A DNA stretch of 64,000 bases from Dechloromonas denitrificans (GTDB lineage: Bacteria; Pseudomonadota; Gammaproteobacteria; Burkholderiales; Rhodocyclaceae). The stretch's first letter is position 1, and each line of letters opens with the position of its first letter. Location: the NCBI RefSeq assembly GCF_001551835.1, contig NZ_LODL01000007.1, positions 1 through 64,000 of the forward strand. Direction: 5' to 3'. A model generated the notes under the pieces. It was not told the origin of the DNA, did not search any database, and saw nothing but the letters and a program-made list of their open reading frames with translations. Of this stretch, positions 17,412 to 26,387 are shown one piece after another. The position numbers and the translations under genes were made by a program.

Positions 17412-17429
17412 GGTTGCTTCCTCCCTCGA

Positions 17430-17801
17430 TTAGCGGGCGACAGCGCGGGCCTGCAGGGCTTTTTGCCCCGGCCACTGGGCATTGACCAGCAGCTTGGCGC
17501 CGCTGGCCAGGCTGCCCGTCCCCTGCAGGCGGTTGTCGCCGGCCGGCTTGAGGTCGATTTCGGACTTGGCGCTACCGGCCAGCATGGTCAGCTTGCCGCT
17601 GGCGCCGGCGGTATCGACCGGTGCGCCATGGTTGGTGACATAAACCGTCAGTTTTCCATCCTTGGCAACGATCTCGAACTGGGCCATGCCGGCTTCGGCA
17701 ACGACGCCGCCGTATTGCGGCTGACCGTGGGTTTCATGGGCCGAGGCGACTCCGGCGGTGAACAGCGAAAAAAGGCAAAAAACGGCAAGCAGCTTTTTCA
17801 T
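17430..17801 (-). CDS. Small periplasmic protein of the metal-efflux operon
   Basis: The 123-residue product has a clean signal peptide ending at VASA and a mature start HETHGQPQYGGVVAEAG, a short His-containing segment that could bind metal. The rest looks like a beta-sandwich without cysteines. ATG 17801 is preceded by AGGAG; the longer frame starting at 17909 overlaps the RND gene and is rejected. It lies 25 bases downstream of the pump gene and ahead of the DUF411 gene. I do not know a named family. A periplasmic metal-binding accessory is the likely role, inferred from context. Confidence 0.8.
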   Translation of the reverse strand: MKKLLAVFCLFSLFTAGVASAHETHGQPQYGGVVAEAGMAQFEIVAKDGKLTVYVTNHGAPVDTAGASGKLTMLAGSAKSEIDLKPAGDNRLQGTGSLASGAKLLVNAQWPGQKALQARAVAR

Positions 17802-17826
17802 GGTGGTTTCTCCTGAGGTTGATTGA

Positions 17827-20800
17827 TCAGAGTGCTTCGTTGAACTGTTCGCGCTGCAGGCGCTCGGCCGCGGCGCGACCGAATAGCCAGAACAGCGCCG
17901 GGGTGACAAAGGTGTCGAGCAGCGTGGCGCCGACCAGACCGGAAAAGATGACGACGGCGACCGGATGCAGAATCTCGGTGCCCGGCTGTTCGGCTTCGAA
18001 GAGCAGCGGCGCCAGTGCGAAGGCGGCGACCAGCGCGGTCATCAGCACCGGCGTCAGGCGTTCCAGCGAACCGCGGACGATCATCGGGATCGAGAAGCTC
18101 TCGCCCTCGAAGCGCATCAGGTTCAGGTAATGGCTGACTTTCAGGATGCCGTTGCGGGTCGAGATGCCGGCCAGCGTGATGAAGCCGATCAGCGCCGCGA
18201 CCGACAGCGGCTGCCCGGACAGCCACAGGCCGAAGACGGCGCCGATCAGCGCCAGCGGCACGTTGGCCATGATCAGCCCGGCCAGCAGCGCAGAACGGTA
18301 GCGGCTGTAGAGCACCATGAAGATCAGCGCCGTCGAGCCGAGGGCGAGCAGCGCGATCAGCCGCGCCGCCTCTTCCTGGGCCTGGAACTGGCCGCCGAGG
18401 GTGATGAAATAGCCCTCGGGCAGCGGAAACTCGGCCGTCACGCCGCGAATGTCGGCGACCACGTCGGACAACGCCCGGCCCTGCGCATTGAGGGCGATGA
18501 CGATGCGCCGGCGGCCGTCGTCGCGGGCGATCTGGTTCGGGCCGTCGGCATCCTCGATGCTGGCCAGCCGGAACAGCGGCACCGGCCCGGCCGGCGTCTC
18601 GACCAGCAGGTTGCGCAGGCCGTCGAGCGAACGTCCGCTTTCCGGCAGGCGGACGACGAGATCGAAGCGGCGGTTGGATTCGACGATCTGCGCCACCTTT
18701 TCGCCGCCAACCAGGGTCTGCAAGGTGCGCAGCAACTGCGCCGACGACAGCCCGTACTGGGCGGCGGCTGCCAAATCGGCCCGCACCTTGATCTGCGGCG
18801 CCAGCACCTGCTTTTCGACTTCCAGGTCGGCGACCCCGGGAATCTGCTGCAGACGCTTGCCGAGCAGGGTCGCCTGAGCACGCAGGGTGTCGAGATCCTC
18901 GCCGAAAATCTTGATGGCGATCTGCGCCCGGACACCGGACAGCATGTGGTCGATGCGGTGCGAAATCGGCTGGCCGAGATTGAGACTGGCCGGCAGATCC
19001 TTCAGGCGCTGCCGGATGTCGGCATAGATCGCCTCCTTGTTGCGGTCGCTCGGCTTCAGGCGGATTTCCAGCTCCGAGACATGGACGCCTTCGGCATGCT
19101 CGTCCAGCTCGGCCCGCCCGGAACGGCGGCCGATGTGCTCGATCTCCGGCACCGTCAGCAGCAGCCGCTCGGCCTGGCTGGCAACGCGCACCGACTCGGC
19201 CAGCGTGACGCCGGGGTTGAGGCGCAGGCTGACCGTCATCGAGCCTTCGTTGAACGGCGGCAGGAAAGTGGTCGGGAAAAACGGCACCGCGCTGCCGGCC
19301 AGCACGACAGCGACGGCGGCTACCGCCACCGGCCGGCGCGGCGCCGCCAGCACGCGTTCGAGCAGGCGCTGGTAGTTGCTTTTCAGCCAACCGACCAGCC
19401 GGGTGTCGCCATGCGCCCCGGCCGCCAGCTTGGGCAGCAGGTAGTACGACAAGACCGGTGTCACCGTCACCGAAACGAGCAGCGAGGCGAGGATGGAGAC
19501 AATATAGGCGATGCCGAGCGGCACGAACAGCCGCCCTTCGATGCCGGGCAGCGCGAACAGCGGCACGAAGACCAGCGCGATAATCAGCGTCGCATAGACG
19601 ATGGCCGAGCGCACTTCGAGCGAAGCCTTGACCACCAACTCGCGCACCTGGAACGGCTCGCCGCGGGCCGAGGCTTCGCGCAGACGGCGCAGGATGTTCT
19701 CGACATCGACCACCGCATCGTCGACCAGCTCGCCGATGGCAATCGCCAGCCCGCCCAGCGTCATCGTGTTGATCGACAGCCCGAACCAGCGAAAGACCAG
19801 CACCGCGATCAGGATCGACAGCGGAATGGCGGTCAGCGAGATCAGCATGGTGCGCAGATTGCCGAGGAAGAAGAAGAGCACGGCGGCGACCAGACAGGCG
19901 GCAAGGAGCAGCTTGGCCTGCAGGTTGCCGAGCGAGGCCTCGATGAAGTCGGCCTGGCGGAAGATCACCCGCGGTTCCAGCACGCCGGCCGGCAGACCTT
20001 GCTTCATGCCGGCCAGGGCGCTTTCCAGGCGCCGGGTCAGGTCGACCGTATCGGCCGTCGGCTGCTTCTGGATGCTCAGGATGACGGCCGGCGTGCCATT
20101 GAAGCCGGCATCGCCGCGCTTGATGGCCGGTGCGAAGGCAACGCCGGCGACCTGGCGGAGCAGGATGGACTGGCCGTTGCGGGCGGTCAGCGCGACATTC
20201 TGCAGGTCGTCCAGGCGCGAGGTCCGGCCGAGATGGCGGATCAGGTATTCGCGACCGTTCACTTCGAGAAAGCCGCCCGAAGTATTGGCCGAGAAACCGC
20301 GCAAGGCGCTCTCCAGCTGCTCGAGCGAAATGCCGAGGTCGGCCATGCGCCGGGTATCCGGTTGCACCTGGAACTGCCGAACCTCGCCGCCGATCGGGAT
20401 GACCTGGGCCACCCCGGTCACCGCCATCAGTCGCGGCCGCAGGACCCAGTCGGCGTACTCGCGGGCGCGCATCGGGTCGCCGTTGGCGGCATCGAGCGGA
20501 ATGGCCAGCATCATCACTTCGCCCATGATCGACGATATCGGCCCCATCAGCGGCACGACCGTCGACGGCAGGACGCCCTGCAGCGCGCTCAGCCGTTCGC
20601 TGACCATCTGCCGGGCGCGATAGAGGTCGATGCCCCAGTCGAAGGAGACATAGACGAAGGACAGACCGGGGCTCGACACCGAACGCACCGAGGCGACGCC
20701 GGGCAGGCCGTTCAACGCCGTTTCGAGCGGAAAAGTGACCAACTGCTCGACCTCCTCCGGCGCCATGCCGCCGGCCTCGGTCATCAGCGTCACCGTCGGC

Positions 20801-20931
20801 TTGTTCAGATCGGGAAAGACATCGACCGGCAGCCGGCCAGCCTGGAAGGCGCCGTAGCCCATCAGCACCAGGCTGACGACCAGCACCAGCAGACGGCTGG
20901 CCAGGCTCTTTTGCAATAACCACTGGAACAT
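17827..20931 (-). CDS. czcA: Heavy-metal efflux RND permease, CzcA/CusA family
   Basis: Inner-membrane proton-driven pump that exports divalent or monovalent metal ions through a TolC-type channel. The 1034-residue product has the full RND layout: one N-terminal helix, a large periplasmic loop, six helices, a second loop, then five helices. The fourth-helix motif reads AIGELVDDAVVDVEN, with the conserved acidic residues for proton coupling. This differs from both the CzcA form (DFGxIVDGAVV) and the CusA form (AIGAMVDAAIV), so the substrate cannot be fixed as Co/Zn/Cd or Cu/Ag. It sits eight bases after the adaptor gene within the operon. Confidence 0.92.
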   Translation of the reverse strand: MFQWLLQKSLASRLLVLVVSLVLMGYGAFQAGRLPVDVFPDLNKPTVTLMTEAGGMAPEEVEQLVTFPLETALNGLPGVASVRSVSSPGLSFVYVSFDWGIDLYRARQMVSERLSALQGVLPSTVVPLMGPISSIMGEVMMLAIPLDAANGDPMRAREYADWVLRPRLMAVTGVAQVIPIGGEVRQFQVQPDTRRMADLGISLEQLESALRGFSANTSGGFLEVNGREYLIRHLGRTSRLDDLQNVALTARNGQSILLRQVAGVAFAPAIKRGDAGFNGTPAVILSIQKQPTADTVDLTRRLESALAGMKQGLPAGVLEPRVIFRQADFIEASLGNLQAKLLLAACLVAAVLFFFLGNLRTMLISLTAIPLSILIAVLVFRWFGLSINTMTLGGLAIAIGELVDDAVVDVENILRRLREASARGEPFQVRELVVKASLEVRSAIVYATLIIALVFVPLFALPGIEGRLFVPLGIAYIVSILASLLVSVTVTPVLSYYLLPKLAAGAHGDTRLVGWLKSNYQRLLERVLAAPRRPVAVAAVAVVLAGSAVPFFPTTFLPPFNEGSMTVSLRLNPGVTLAESVRVASQAERLLLTVPEIEHIGRRSGRAELDEHAEGVHVSELEIRLKPSDRNKEAIYADIRQRLKDLPASLNLGQPISHRIDHMLSGVRAQIAIKIFGEDLDTLRAQATLLGKRLQQIPGVADLEVEKQVLAPQIKVRADLAAAAQYGLSSAQLLRTLQTLVGGEKVAQIVESNRRFDLVVRLPESGRSLDGLRNLLVETPAGPVPLFRLASIEDADGPNQIARDDGRRRIVIALNAQGRALSDVVADIRGVTAEFPLPEGYFITLGGQFQAQEEAARLIALLALGSTALIFMVLYSRYRSALLAGLIMANVPLALIGAVFGLWLSGQPLSVAALIGFITLAGISTRNGILKVSHYLNLMRFEGESFSIPMIVRGSLERLTPVLMTALVAAFALAPLLFEAEQPGTEILHPVAVVIFSGLVGATLLDTFVTPALFWLFGRAAAERLQREQFNEAL

Positions 20932-20939
20932 GGCCGCTC

Positions 20940-22052
20940 CTAGCGAATCTGGTTGATCAGCCCGGCGCCGTCGACGACGACCCGGTCACCCGGCTTCAAG
21001 CCGTCCGCCGCCATCACCTGCACGCCGTCGAAAGGCTGGGTGCGTACCGGGCGCGGCACGAAGCGTTCGGGAGACTCCTTGACCCAGACCATCAACTCGT
21101 TGGCCGGGCTGCGGACCAGCGCCTTCTGCGGAATCGGCAGCCCCTTGACGGTCGACCGCAGCAAGACCTGGATTTTTACCGGCTGGCCGAGCGGCAGCGC
21201 CAGCCCGGCGCCGACCGCGTGGTTTTCGAAGAGCAGCGGCAAGGCCTGTTCGCGCAGCCGGCGGCTGGCGCCGATGAAGCTCAGCGGCACCGCCCGCCCA
21301 CCGAGCGCTATGCTGGCCGAAGCCACCTCGCCCAATTCGAGCGGCTCGTAGGCCAGAGCCTCGATGTGCAGGCTGTCCGGATCGACGATCTCGAAAACCA
21401 GCTCCTTCGACTCGACAACCTGGCCGACCACCGCATTGCTGGCGGCGATGATGCCGGCCACCGGCGCGACCAGCGCCTCGCGCCCCGACAGGCCGCTGCC
21501 GACGGCGGCGATCCGTCCGTTCAGGCTGAGGATTTCGCTTTCCGCCGCCTCGATCTCCTTGCGCGGTACCGTATCGGCCAGTTCGTTCAGACGGTGCAGG
21601 CGCTTTTCGGCCAGCTGGCGGCTGGCCTTCAGTTCGGCCAACAAGGCCGACTGGTTGGAACGTTCGATCTGCCCGGCCGCCGGCACCACCCAGGCCAGCA
21701 CGTCGCCCTTCTTGACCCGGCTGCCGGCGCTCGGCAAACCGTGCTCGCCGGCCGGTTCGATACGGCCGGTAATCATCGCCTGGACGCGACCGCCGAGGTG
21801 CGGGTCCATGATCACCTTGCCCGGCAACTCGATGCTGCGCGGCAGATCCTGCTCCACCACTTTCAGCGTCAGCACGCCCATCTGGCGTTGCGCCGGCTTG
21901 GGCAGGAAAACCACGCCATCGGGCAGGCGTTGCGGCGTATCGCCGAGGTTGGGCATGGCCTTTTTCTCGTCGCCATGCTCGTGCCCTTCATGGGCCAGCA
22001 GCGGCTGGGCGACCAGCAGCGCAGCGGCCATCAGCAAGCTCAGTCGTTTCAT
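20940..22052 (-). CDS. czcB: RND efflux periplasmic adaptor, CzcB family
   Basis: Membrane-fusion protein joining the RND pump to the outer-membrane channel. The 370-residue product has a signal peptide ending near residue 20 and a His-rich mature start, HEGHEHGDEK, typical of metal-type adaptors that pick up substrate in the periplasm. Lipoyl/barrel-sandwich halves flank a helical hairpin (residues about 125-195). Its ATG overlaps the stop of the upstream gene by four bases. The N-terminal His cluster supports metal efflux rather than drug efflux. Confidence 0.9.
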   Translation of the reverse strand: MKRLSLLMAAALLVAQPLLAHEGHEHGDEKKAMPNLGDTPQRLPDGVVFLPKPAQRQMGVLTLKVVEQDLPRSIELPGKVIMDPHLGGRVQAMITGRIEPAGEHGLPSAGSRVKKGDVLAWVVPAAGQIERSNQSALLAELKASRQLAEKRLHRLNELADTVPRKEIEAAESEILSLNGRIAAVGSGLSGREALVAPVAGIIAASNAVVGQVVESKELVFEIVDPDSLHIEALAYEPLELGEVASASIALGGRAVPLSFIGASRRLREQALPLLFENHAVGAGLALPLGQPVKIQVLLRSTVKGLPIPQKALVRSPANELMVWVKESPERFVPRPVRTQPFDGVQVMAADGLKPGDRVVVDGAGLINQIR

Positions 22053-22552
22053 GCCAGATCTCCTTTGTGCTGCCGGCTGAAGCGCCAGCCAAGTACGGCC
22101 AGGACCAGCAGGGCGGTGCCCGCCAGCGGCCAGGCCAGACCCGAAACAGTGCCGGTTCCTGCGGTCGACGCCGGCAAAACGGCAAAATCGGCGCTCAGCA
22201 GATCGCTCTCCTCGCCGGCCAGCAGCGTGAAGGCCAGCGCATGCTCGCCCGGCGTCCGCAAGGGGCTGAGCCAGGCCGCGTCGTCGATCAGGTAATCGCC
22301 GCTCTCCGGCCGGAAGCGGGCCGGCGCCAGACGACCGTCCGCCTCGACCTCCAGCTTGGCGGCAAGGACCGGGGCGTTGCTGGCGCTGCGGTCGATATGG
22401 AAAACGAAGCCTTTTTCATCGAGCCGGCCGACGATCTCGAATTCCTCGCTTTCGGCGACGACGACCGGGATCGGCGTCGGCATCTCGGCCGCCTGCAGCG
22501 GCCCGAGCCCGACGATGGCTGCGGTGAACAGCCCGAAAATCAGTTTTTTCAT
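22049..22552 (-). CDS. Small exported membrane-anchored protein of the efflux operon
   Basis: I do not recognise a named family. The 167-residue product has a signal peptide (cut near QAAE), a beta-rich periplasmic domain (residues about 25-130) and a single C-terminal transmembrane helix followed by a basic tail, so it is an inner-membrane-anchored periplasmic protein. It lies between the TolC-type gene (14-base gap) and the adaptor gene (four-base ATGA overlap), so translation is coupled to the pump. A substrate-delivery or complex-stabilising role is a guess from its position. ATG 22552 is chosen; the long upstream frame is a shadow of czcC. Confidence 0.8.
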   Translation of the reverse strand: MKKLIFGLFTAAIVGLGPLQAAEMPTPIPVVVAESEEFEIVGRLDEKGFVFHIDRSASNAPVLAAKLEVEADGRLAPARFRPESGDYLIDDAAWLSPLRTPGEHALAFTLLAGEESDLLSADFAVLPASTAGTGTVSGLAWPLAGTALLVLAVLGWRFSRQHKGDLA

Positions 22553-22566
22553 TGCGTTTTTCTCCC

Positions 22567-23784
22567 TTATTCGGGCAGCAGGCCAAGCGCCTGCCGGTAA
22601 GCGGAAAAGCTCTGCGCCTGGTTGATCCGGGCGCGGCTGGCCTGGCGTTCGGCCTCGAAGGCCTCCTGCTCGATGCGCAGCCGGGTCGGCAGATCGGTTT
22701 CGCCGAGGCGGAAGGATTTTTCGAAGAAGCTCCGACTTTCCCGGGCCAGCCGGGCCCGCTCGTCGCTGGCCGCCAACTGGGCGTGCGCCGCGCCGAGCCG
22801 GCTGCGCGCCGCGGCCACCTCCTGCGCCAGCCGCTCGCGTTCGCGCTCGGCACCGAGGCTGGCTTCGATCAGATCGGCATTGGCCTCGGCCAGCCGGGCA
22901 TCCTGCCGGGGTCCCGAGGAAAACGGAATGCGCAGTGCGAGCGCCCAGGTCTGCTCCATCGCTTCGCCGGCAAGGCTGCGCTCGCGCCGCGTCGATACGG
23001 CAATTTCGGGCGAGGCCCGGCTGCGCGTGCGGGCCAGTTCCAGGCTGCGCCGCGACACATCGCCCAGGTTCTCCAGGTTCTTCAGCCGGGGATGGGCGGC
23101 CAGCAGGTTTTCGGTCTGCGTTTCGACGACCGCGCTTTCGCTGGCGAAAAGCGGTTCGCCAGGCAATTGACCGGTCAGCGTCTGCAATTGCAGACGCGCC
23201 GCATCGGCGGCGGCCAGCCCTTCGGCCTGAATGGCCAGGGCCGCGGCCAGGGCGCCATCGGCCTGATGCTGGTCGGAACGCGCCAGGTCGCCGGCCGCCA
23301 CCCGGCGCGCCACGTCGTCGCGCAGGCGGCGGGCCGCCGTCACCCGTTCGTCGGCCAGCGCCTGCTCGTTGCGCGCCTGCTGCCAGGCCCACCAGGCCTG
23401 GCGGACTTCGCCGGCCAGTTGCAGGCGTAGCGCGGCGGCGCGGCCGGCCACCGCCGTCATTTCGGCATCGGCCACGGCCTGGCTGCCGCCGCGTTCGCCG
23501 GGCAACCATAAGGGCAAGGCGAGGCCGACTTCGTATTCGGCGTTGCCGCGGTCGCGGTTGAAACGGTCGCTCCGGCCACCGAGTTCGAGACTCGGCGGTT
23601 CGGGCGTCAAGGCATCGGCCGCCGAACGGCGGGCTTGCGCCGCCCGTTCGCGTTCGGCCAGCGCCTGGGCGACAGGCTGGCGCCCCCAGGCGGCGGCAAA
23701 GGCCCCGGCCAGTGTGGGATTGGGTTCGGCGTGGGCAGGTAGCGCCACGACGAGGCAAAGGGCGATCCAGGAATGGATACGCAT
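22567..23784 (-). CDS. czcC: Outer-membrane efflux channel, TolC/CzcC family
   Basis: Outer-membrane factor of the tripartite metal efflux system. The 405-residue product has a signal peptide cut near AHAEP, then two repeats of the outer-membrane efflux protein domain with long heptad-like helices rich in Ala, Arg and Glu (for example residues 30-75 and 200-260). It lacks a lipobox, so it is a CzcC-type protein without lipid anchor. It is second in the operon, 101 bases after the CzcI-like gene. Confidence 0.9.
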   Translation of the reverse strand: MRIHSWIALCLVVALPAHAEPNPTLAGAFAAAWGRQPVAQALAERERAAQARRSAADALTPEPPSLELGGRSDRFNRDRGNAEYEVGLALPLWLPGERGGSQAVADAEMTAVAGRAAALRLQLAGEVRQAWWAWQQARNEQALADERVTAARRLRDDVARRVAAGDLARSDQHQADGALAAALAIQAEGLAAADAARLQLQTLTGQLPGEPLFASESAVVETQTENLLAAHPRLKNLENLGDVSRRSLELARTRSRASPEIAVSTRRERSLAGEAMEQTWALALRIPFSSGPRQDARLAEANADLIEASLGAERERERLAQEVAAARSRLGAAHAQLAASDERARLARESRSFFEKSFRLGETDLPTRLRIEQEAFEAERQASRARINQAQSFSAYRQALGLLPE

Positions 23785-23885
23785 GGCAATTCTCCGGCTG
23801 ATGGAAACACAACCGGCGGCTGACCAGAACAGCCCAGAAAGGCTGTCAACAACTCAAGGGAAAATGACTGGCGAACCGCCGACGA

Positions 23886-24269
23886 TCAGGCGGCGGAGGC
23901 TCTGGGAGGGCGTTCGAGCCCTTCGGGGATACGCGTTGAAAAACGGTTTTTTTCCGCGTCGACCGCAGCACTGCCATCGCTTGGCACGGCCAAGCTCAGA
24001 CCATCGGCAATATGGCCCGGCAAATGACCGAGCACATGGCCGGGGCAGCAGTGATGCAGGGTATCGGGGCAACTGTCGTGTTCGTGACCGGGGCAATCGC
24101 TGCAGGCCTCGTCAGCCGCCAGCGCACCGGCATCGTGCGCCTGCATGGCCGCCATGTCGTCGTGCGCCTCCATGCCCTGCACCGCCTCCCAGCCGAAACT
24201 CGGCGAGAAGACCGTGGCCAGCATGACCAGCAGCAGATAACGGGAAAGGAGACGAAGCAGCGCGTGCAT
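23886..24269 (-). CDS. CzcI-like small periplasmic metal-responsive protein
   Basis: The 127-residue product starts at ATG 24269 with a hydrophobic signal segment, then a region rich in His, Asp and Cys (MEAHDDMAAMQAHD; CSDCPGHEHDSC; HHCCPGHVLGHLPGH), strongly suggesting metal binding. The tail ends in the ERPPRASAA pattern, similar to the RP-rich tails of CzcI proteins that precede czcCBA in Cupriavidus. CzcI is thought to modulate expression of the efflux system. The family call rests on layout and tail, not on a search, so it is moderate. Confidence 0.65.
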   Translation of the reverse strand: MHALLRLLSRYLLLVMLATVFSPSFGWEAVQGMEAHDDMAAMQAHDAGALAADEACSDCPGHEHDSCPDTLHHCCPGHVLGHLPGHIADGLSLAVPSDGSAAVDAEKNRFSTRIPEGLERPPRASAA

Positions 24270-24413
24270 GGGGCAGACTATAGCCGACGAACAGGTATTG
24301 CGAAAGTAAGGCAGATCAAAACTCGGGCCACGCTCCGATCTCCAGAGCACGCATTTATACGGAAATACGCATTGTCTACGCGAGCTTACGGCCGGCTATC
24401 GTAAAATTACGCC

Positions 24414-24698
24414 ATGACCCGATCTGAACTCATTGCCACTTTGGCGCAGCGCTTTCCCCAACTGGTTCGTCCGGATGCCGAATTGGCGGTCGGCGAAATT
24501 CTCGATTCGATCACCCGCACGCTGGCCAACGGCGGCCGGGTCGAGATTCGCGGTTTCGGTTCGTTTGCGCTGAACTACCGGCCGCCCCGTATCGGCCGCA
24601 ACCCGAAAACCGGCGAAAAGGTCGCGGTACCCGGCAAGTACGCGCCCCACTTCAAGCCCGGCAAGGAATTGCGGGCGCTGATCGCGCGCCCGGAATGA
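24414..24698 (+). CDS. ihfB: Integration host factor beta subunit
   Basis: DNA-bending nucleoid protein; with IhfA it bends promoters, notably sigma54 promoters such as the nif promoter in this window. The 94-residue product is of usual length, with the conserved [19 protein letters not shown] arm (residues about 43-61) and [13 protein letters not shown] tip holding the intercalating proline. The start is ATG 24414. Divergent from the metal operon. It lies 48 bases before the J-domain operon, where ihfB is more often preceded by rpsA; rpsA is absent here. Confidence 0.95.
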   Translation: MTRSELIATLAQRFPQLVRPDAELAVGEILDSITRTLANGGRVEIRGFGSFALNYRPPRIGRNPKTGEKVAVPGKYAPHFKPGKELRALIARPE

Positions 24699-24746
24699 GC
24701 CCGCGCGGGTCGATGCGTCGGCCAGCAAAATACAGACAAAGGCACT

Positions 24747-25025
24747 ATGAAAGATTATTACGGACTACTGGGCGTCGCGCCGGACGCGAGCGTGGAGCAC
24801 ATCAAGACCGCCTACCGCAGGAAAGCGGCGCAGTTTCACCCCGACCGCAATCCGGAGCCGGATGCGGCGGCCAAATTCAGGGCCGTGCAGGAAGCCTACG
24901 AAGTCCTGACCGATACCGATCGGCGCAAGGTTTACGACGAAACCCGGCGCACGAGCTTGATTGATGAGCCCCTGGTGGTGGCGCGTGAAATCTGGACAAA
25001 CTACTTGGGAAACATGCAAAAGTGA
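24747..25025 (+). CDS. J-domain (DnaJ-type) co-chaperone, short
   Basis: The 92-residue product is almost entirely a J domain: DYYGLLGVAPDAS at the start, the HPD motif at about residues 31-33 (FHPDRNPEPD), and the closing EAYEVLTDTDRRKVYD helix. It should stimulate an Hsp70 ATPase and recruit it to a client. It lacks the Gly/Phe, zinc and C-terminal domains of DnaJ, so client choice may come from its partners. It overlaps the next gene in a GTGA arrangement, heading an operon of three proteins of unknown function. Confidence 0.92.
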   Translation: MKDYYGLLGVAPDASVEHIKTAYRRKAAQFHPDRNPEPDAAAKFRAVQEAYEVLTDTDRRKVYDETRRTSLIDEPLVVAREIWTNYLGNMQK

Positions 25026-25561
25026 AAAAATCCTATTATTTTTCCGAACTGGCGTTTTCCTACGACGCCGAGATTCAGGACCTGCTGACCGACTCGGAAG
25101 GCAGCCCGGCGCTGAAAACCCGCTTGAAGGAAAAGCGCCAGGAATTGCAGTCGCTGTTGCCGATGATCGAGTTCTGCCCGGAAATGGTGGTGCCCGTTTT
25201 CTACAACGCCTTCTCCTTCGCCAATACCAAGGCGATGGCCGCTGCCGTGAACTGCGAGCCGGACGATGACGACTTCCCGACCTGGGACGCTCTCTCGGCC
25301 AGCCTGACGCTGGAAGCCTGGGCCGCCCCCTACCTCGCCGCCGTGTTGAGCGAAGGCGCCGGCGAATCCTTCATGGTGACCGCCGCCTGCCTGGAATACA
25401 TTCGCCAGTTCGATACCGCCGCCCCCGTCGCCACGGCTGAAGAGGATGAGTCCGGTCGCGAGAAAGGCGACGACGAGGATGGCGACGACGACGATCGGGA
25501 TCTCGGCGAGGCCGGCAACGACTGGCTGGCCGAACAGGGCTTCGATTCGCGCAATTCCTGA
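25022..25561 (+). CDS. Unknown protein with acidic tail, coupled to J-domain gene
   Basis: I do not recognise this 179-residue protein. It starts at GTG 25022, overlapping the J-domain stop. The body is predicted helical, with two hydrophobic stretches (LLPMIEFCPEMVVPVFYNAF and WAAPYLAAVLSEGAGESF) that do not look like membrane helices. The C-terminal third is strongly acidic and low-complexity (DDEDGDDDDRD), a feature of nucleic-acid mimics or chaperone-binding tails. No signal peptide. Tight coupling suggests it is a client or partner of the J-domain protein. Confidence 0.75.
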   Translation: MKKSYYFSELAFSYDAEIQDLLTDSEGSPALKTRLKEKRQELQSLLPMIEFCPEMVVPVFYNAFSFANTKAMAAAVNCEPDDDDFPTWDALSASLTLEAWAAPYLAAVLSEGAGESFMVTAACLEYIRQFDTAAPVATAEEDESGREKGDDEDGDDDDRDLGEAGNDWLAEQGFDSRNS

Positions 25562-25619
25562 GCCGGCGCCAAGCCGCAGCAGAAGTACACAAAAATTCGA
25601 ATTATTGACAGGGCATTTC

Positions 25620-26375
25620 ATGACACATCCAGTTGTAACCAAGGCCTCCCAACTGATTCTGGCCGGCGATCTGAGCGGCGCGGAAACCGCGCTGGCCACC
25701 CTGGCCGACACCGAGGGCGACGACGCCCTGGTCACCGTCCTGAACGATGTGCCGCCGAAAGACCTGCTGGCGATCATGCGCGGCTTCGATGGCTCGAAGC
25801 AGTCGGTGGTCAACATGCTGGTCACCCCGGAGCAGTTCGCCCGCGCCGTCGTGCTCGAAGCGCGCTATCGCGACCAGACCCACGCCGCCCTGCACGGCAT
25901 GATGAATGCCGTGATCTACCGCGACGAGGACATGACTGCCGAATACCTCGAAGCGATCGGCGAGATTGATGGCGGCTACGAGGCACTGACCAATTACTTC
26001 GCCGAGCGCGACGAAGAACTGCTCGACTTTGCGATGAGCGGCCAGTTCGCCGAAGACTTCAACAGCGACCGCGGCCTGGAATCGCGATCCATCTCCTGGC
26101 TGAACGAGAAGATCGAGGAAATCGACGAAGCCCTGCATGAAGGCAATTCGCTGACCAGTTCGCGCCCGAAAGTGCCGCGCGCCGAAATCGCCGACCATGA
26201 CTGGATGGAAACGGCCTGGGTGCTGCGCTACGAATTGCCGGACATCTTCGAACAGATCGTCATCGCCCTGCGCGACCGCCTGGCCCATCACGTCGAGGAT
26301 CTCGAAGAAGGCGTCGCGGCCGACCAGCAGCCGAGCCCGAAGGCGGCCGCCGAGGAAGAAGAATCGGCGCTGTAA
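25620..26375 (+). CDS. Unknown helical protein of the J-domain operon
   Basis: Not recognised. The 251-residue cytosolic protein appears almost all helical, with an N-terminal segment rich in Ala and Leu, an acidic middle (residues about 95-175) and a very acidic C-terminus ending EEEESAL. There are no cysteines and no obvious catalytic motif. I start it at ATG 25620, because the upstream extension is in another gene's coding space. It follows the acidic-tailed gene by 58 bases and precedes the 413-residue gene by 12. Confidence 0.75.
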   Translation: MTHPVVTKASQLILAGDLSGAETALATLADTEGDDALVTVLNDVPPKDLLAIMRGFDGSKQSVVNMLVTPEQFARAVVLEARYRDQTHAALHGMMNAVIYRDEDMTAEYLEAIGEIDGGYEALTNYFAERDEELLDFAMSGQFAEDFNSDRGLESRSISWLNEKIEEIDEALHEGNSLTSSRPKVPRAEIADHDWMETAWVLRYELPDIFEQIVIALRDRLAHHVEDLEEGVAADQQPSPKAAAEEEESAL

Positions 26376-26387
26376 GGGAGCGATGAC

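Noticed and set aside
17965..20919. Long open frame (984 codons) on the plus strand opposite the RND pump
   Set aside because: It mirrors czcA codon structure in a GC-rich gene, has biased composition (Gln, Arg, Asp, Ala) and no recognisable domain.
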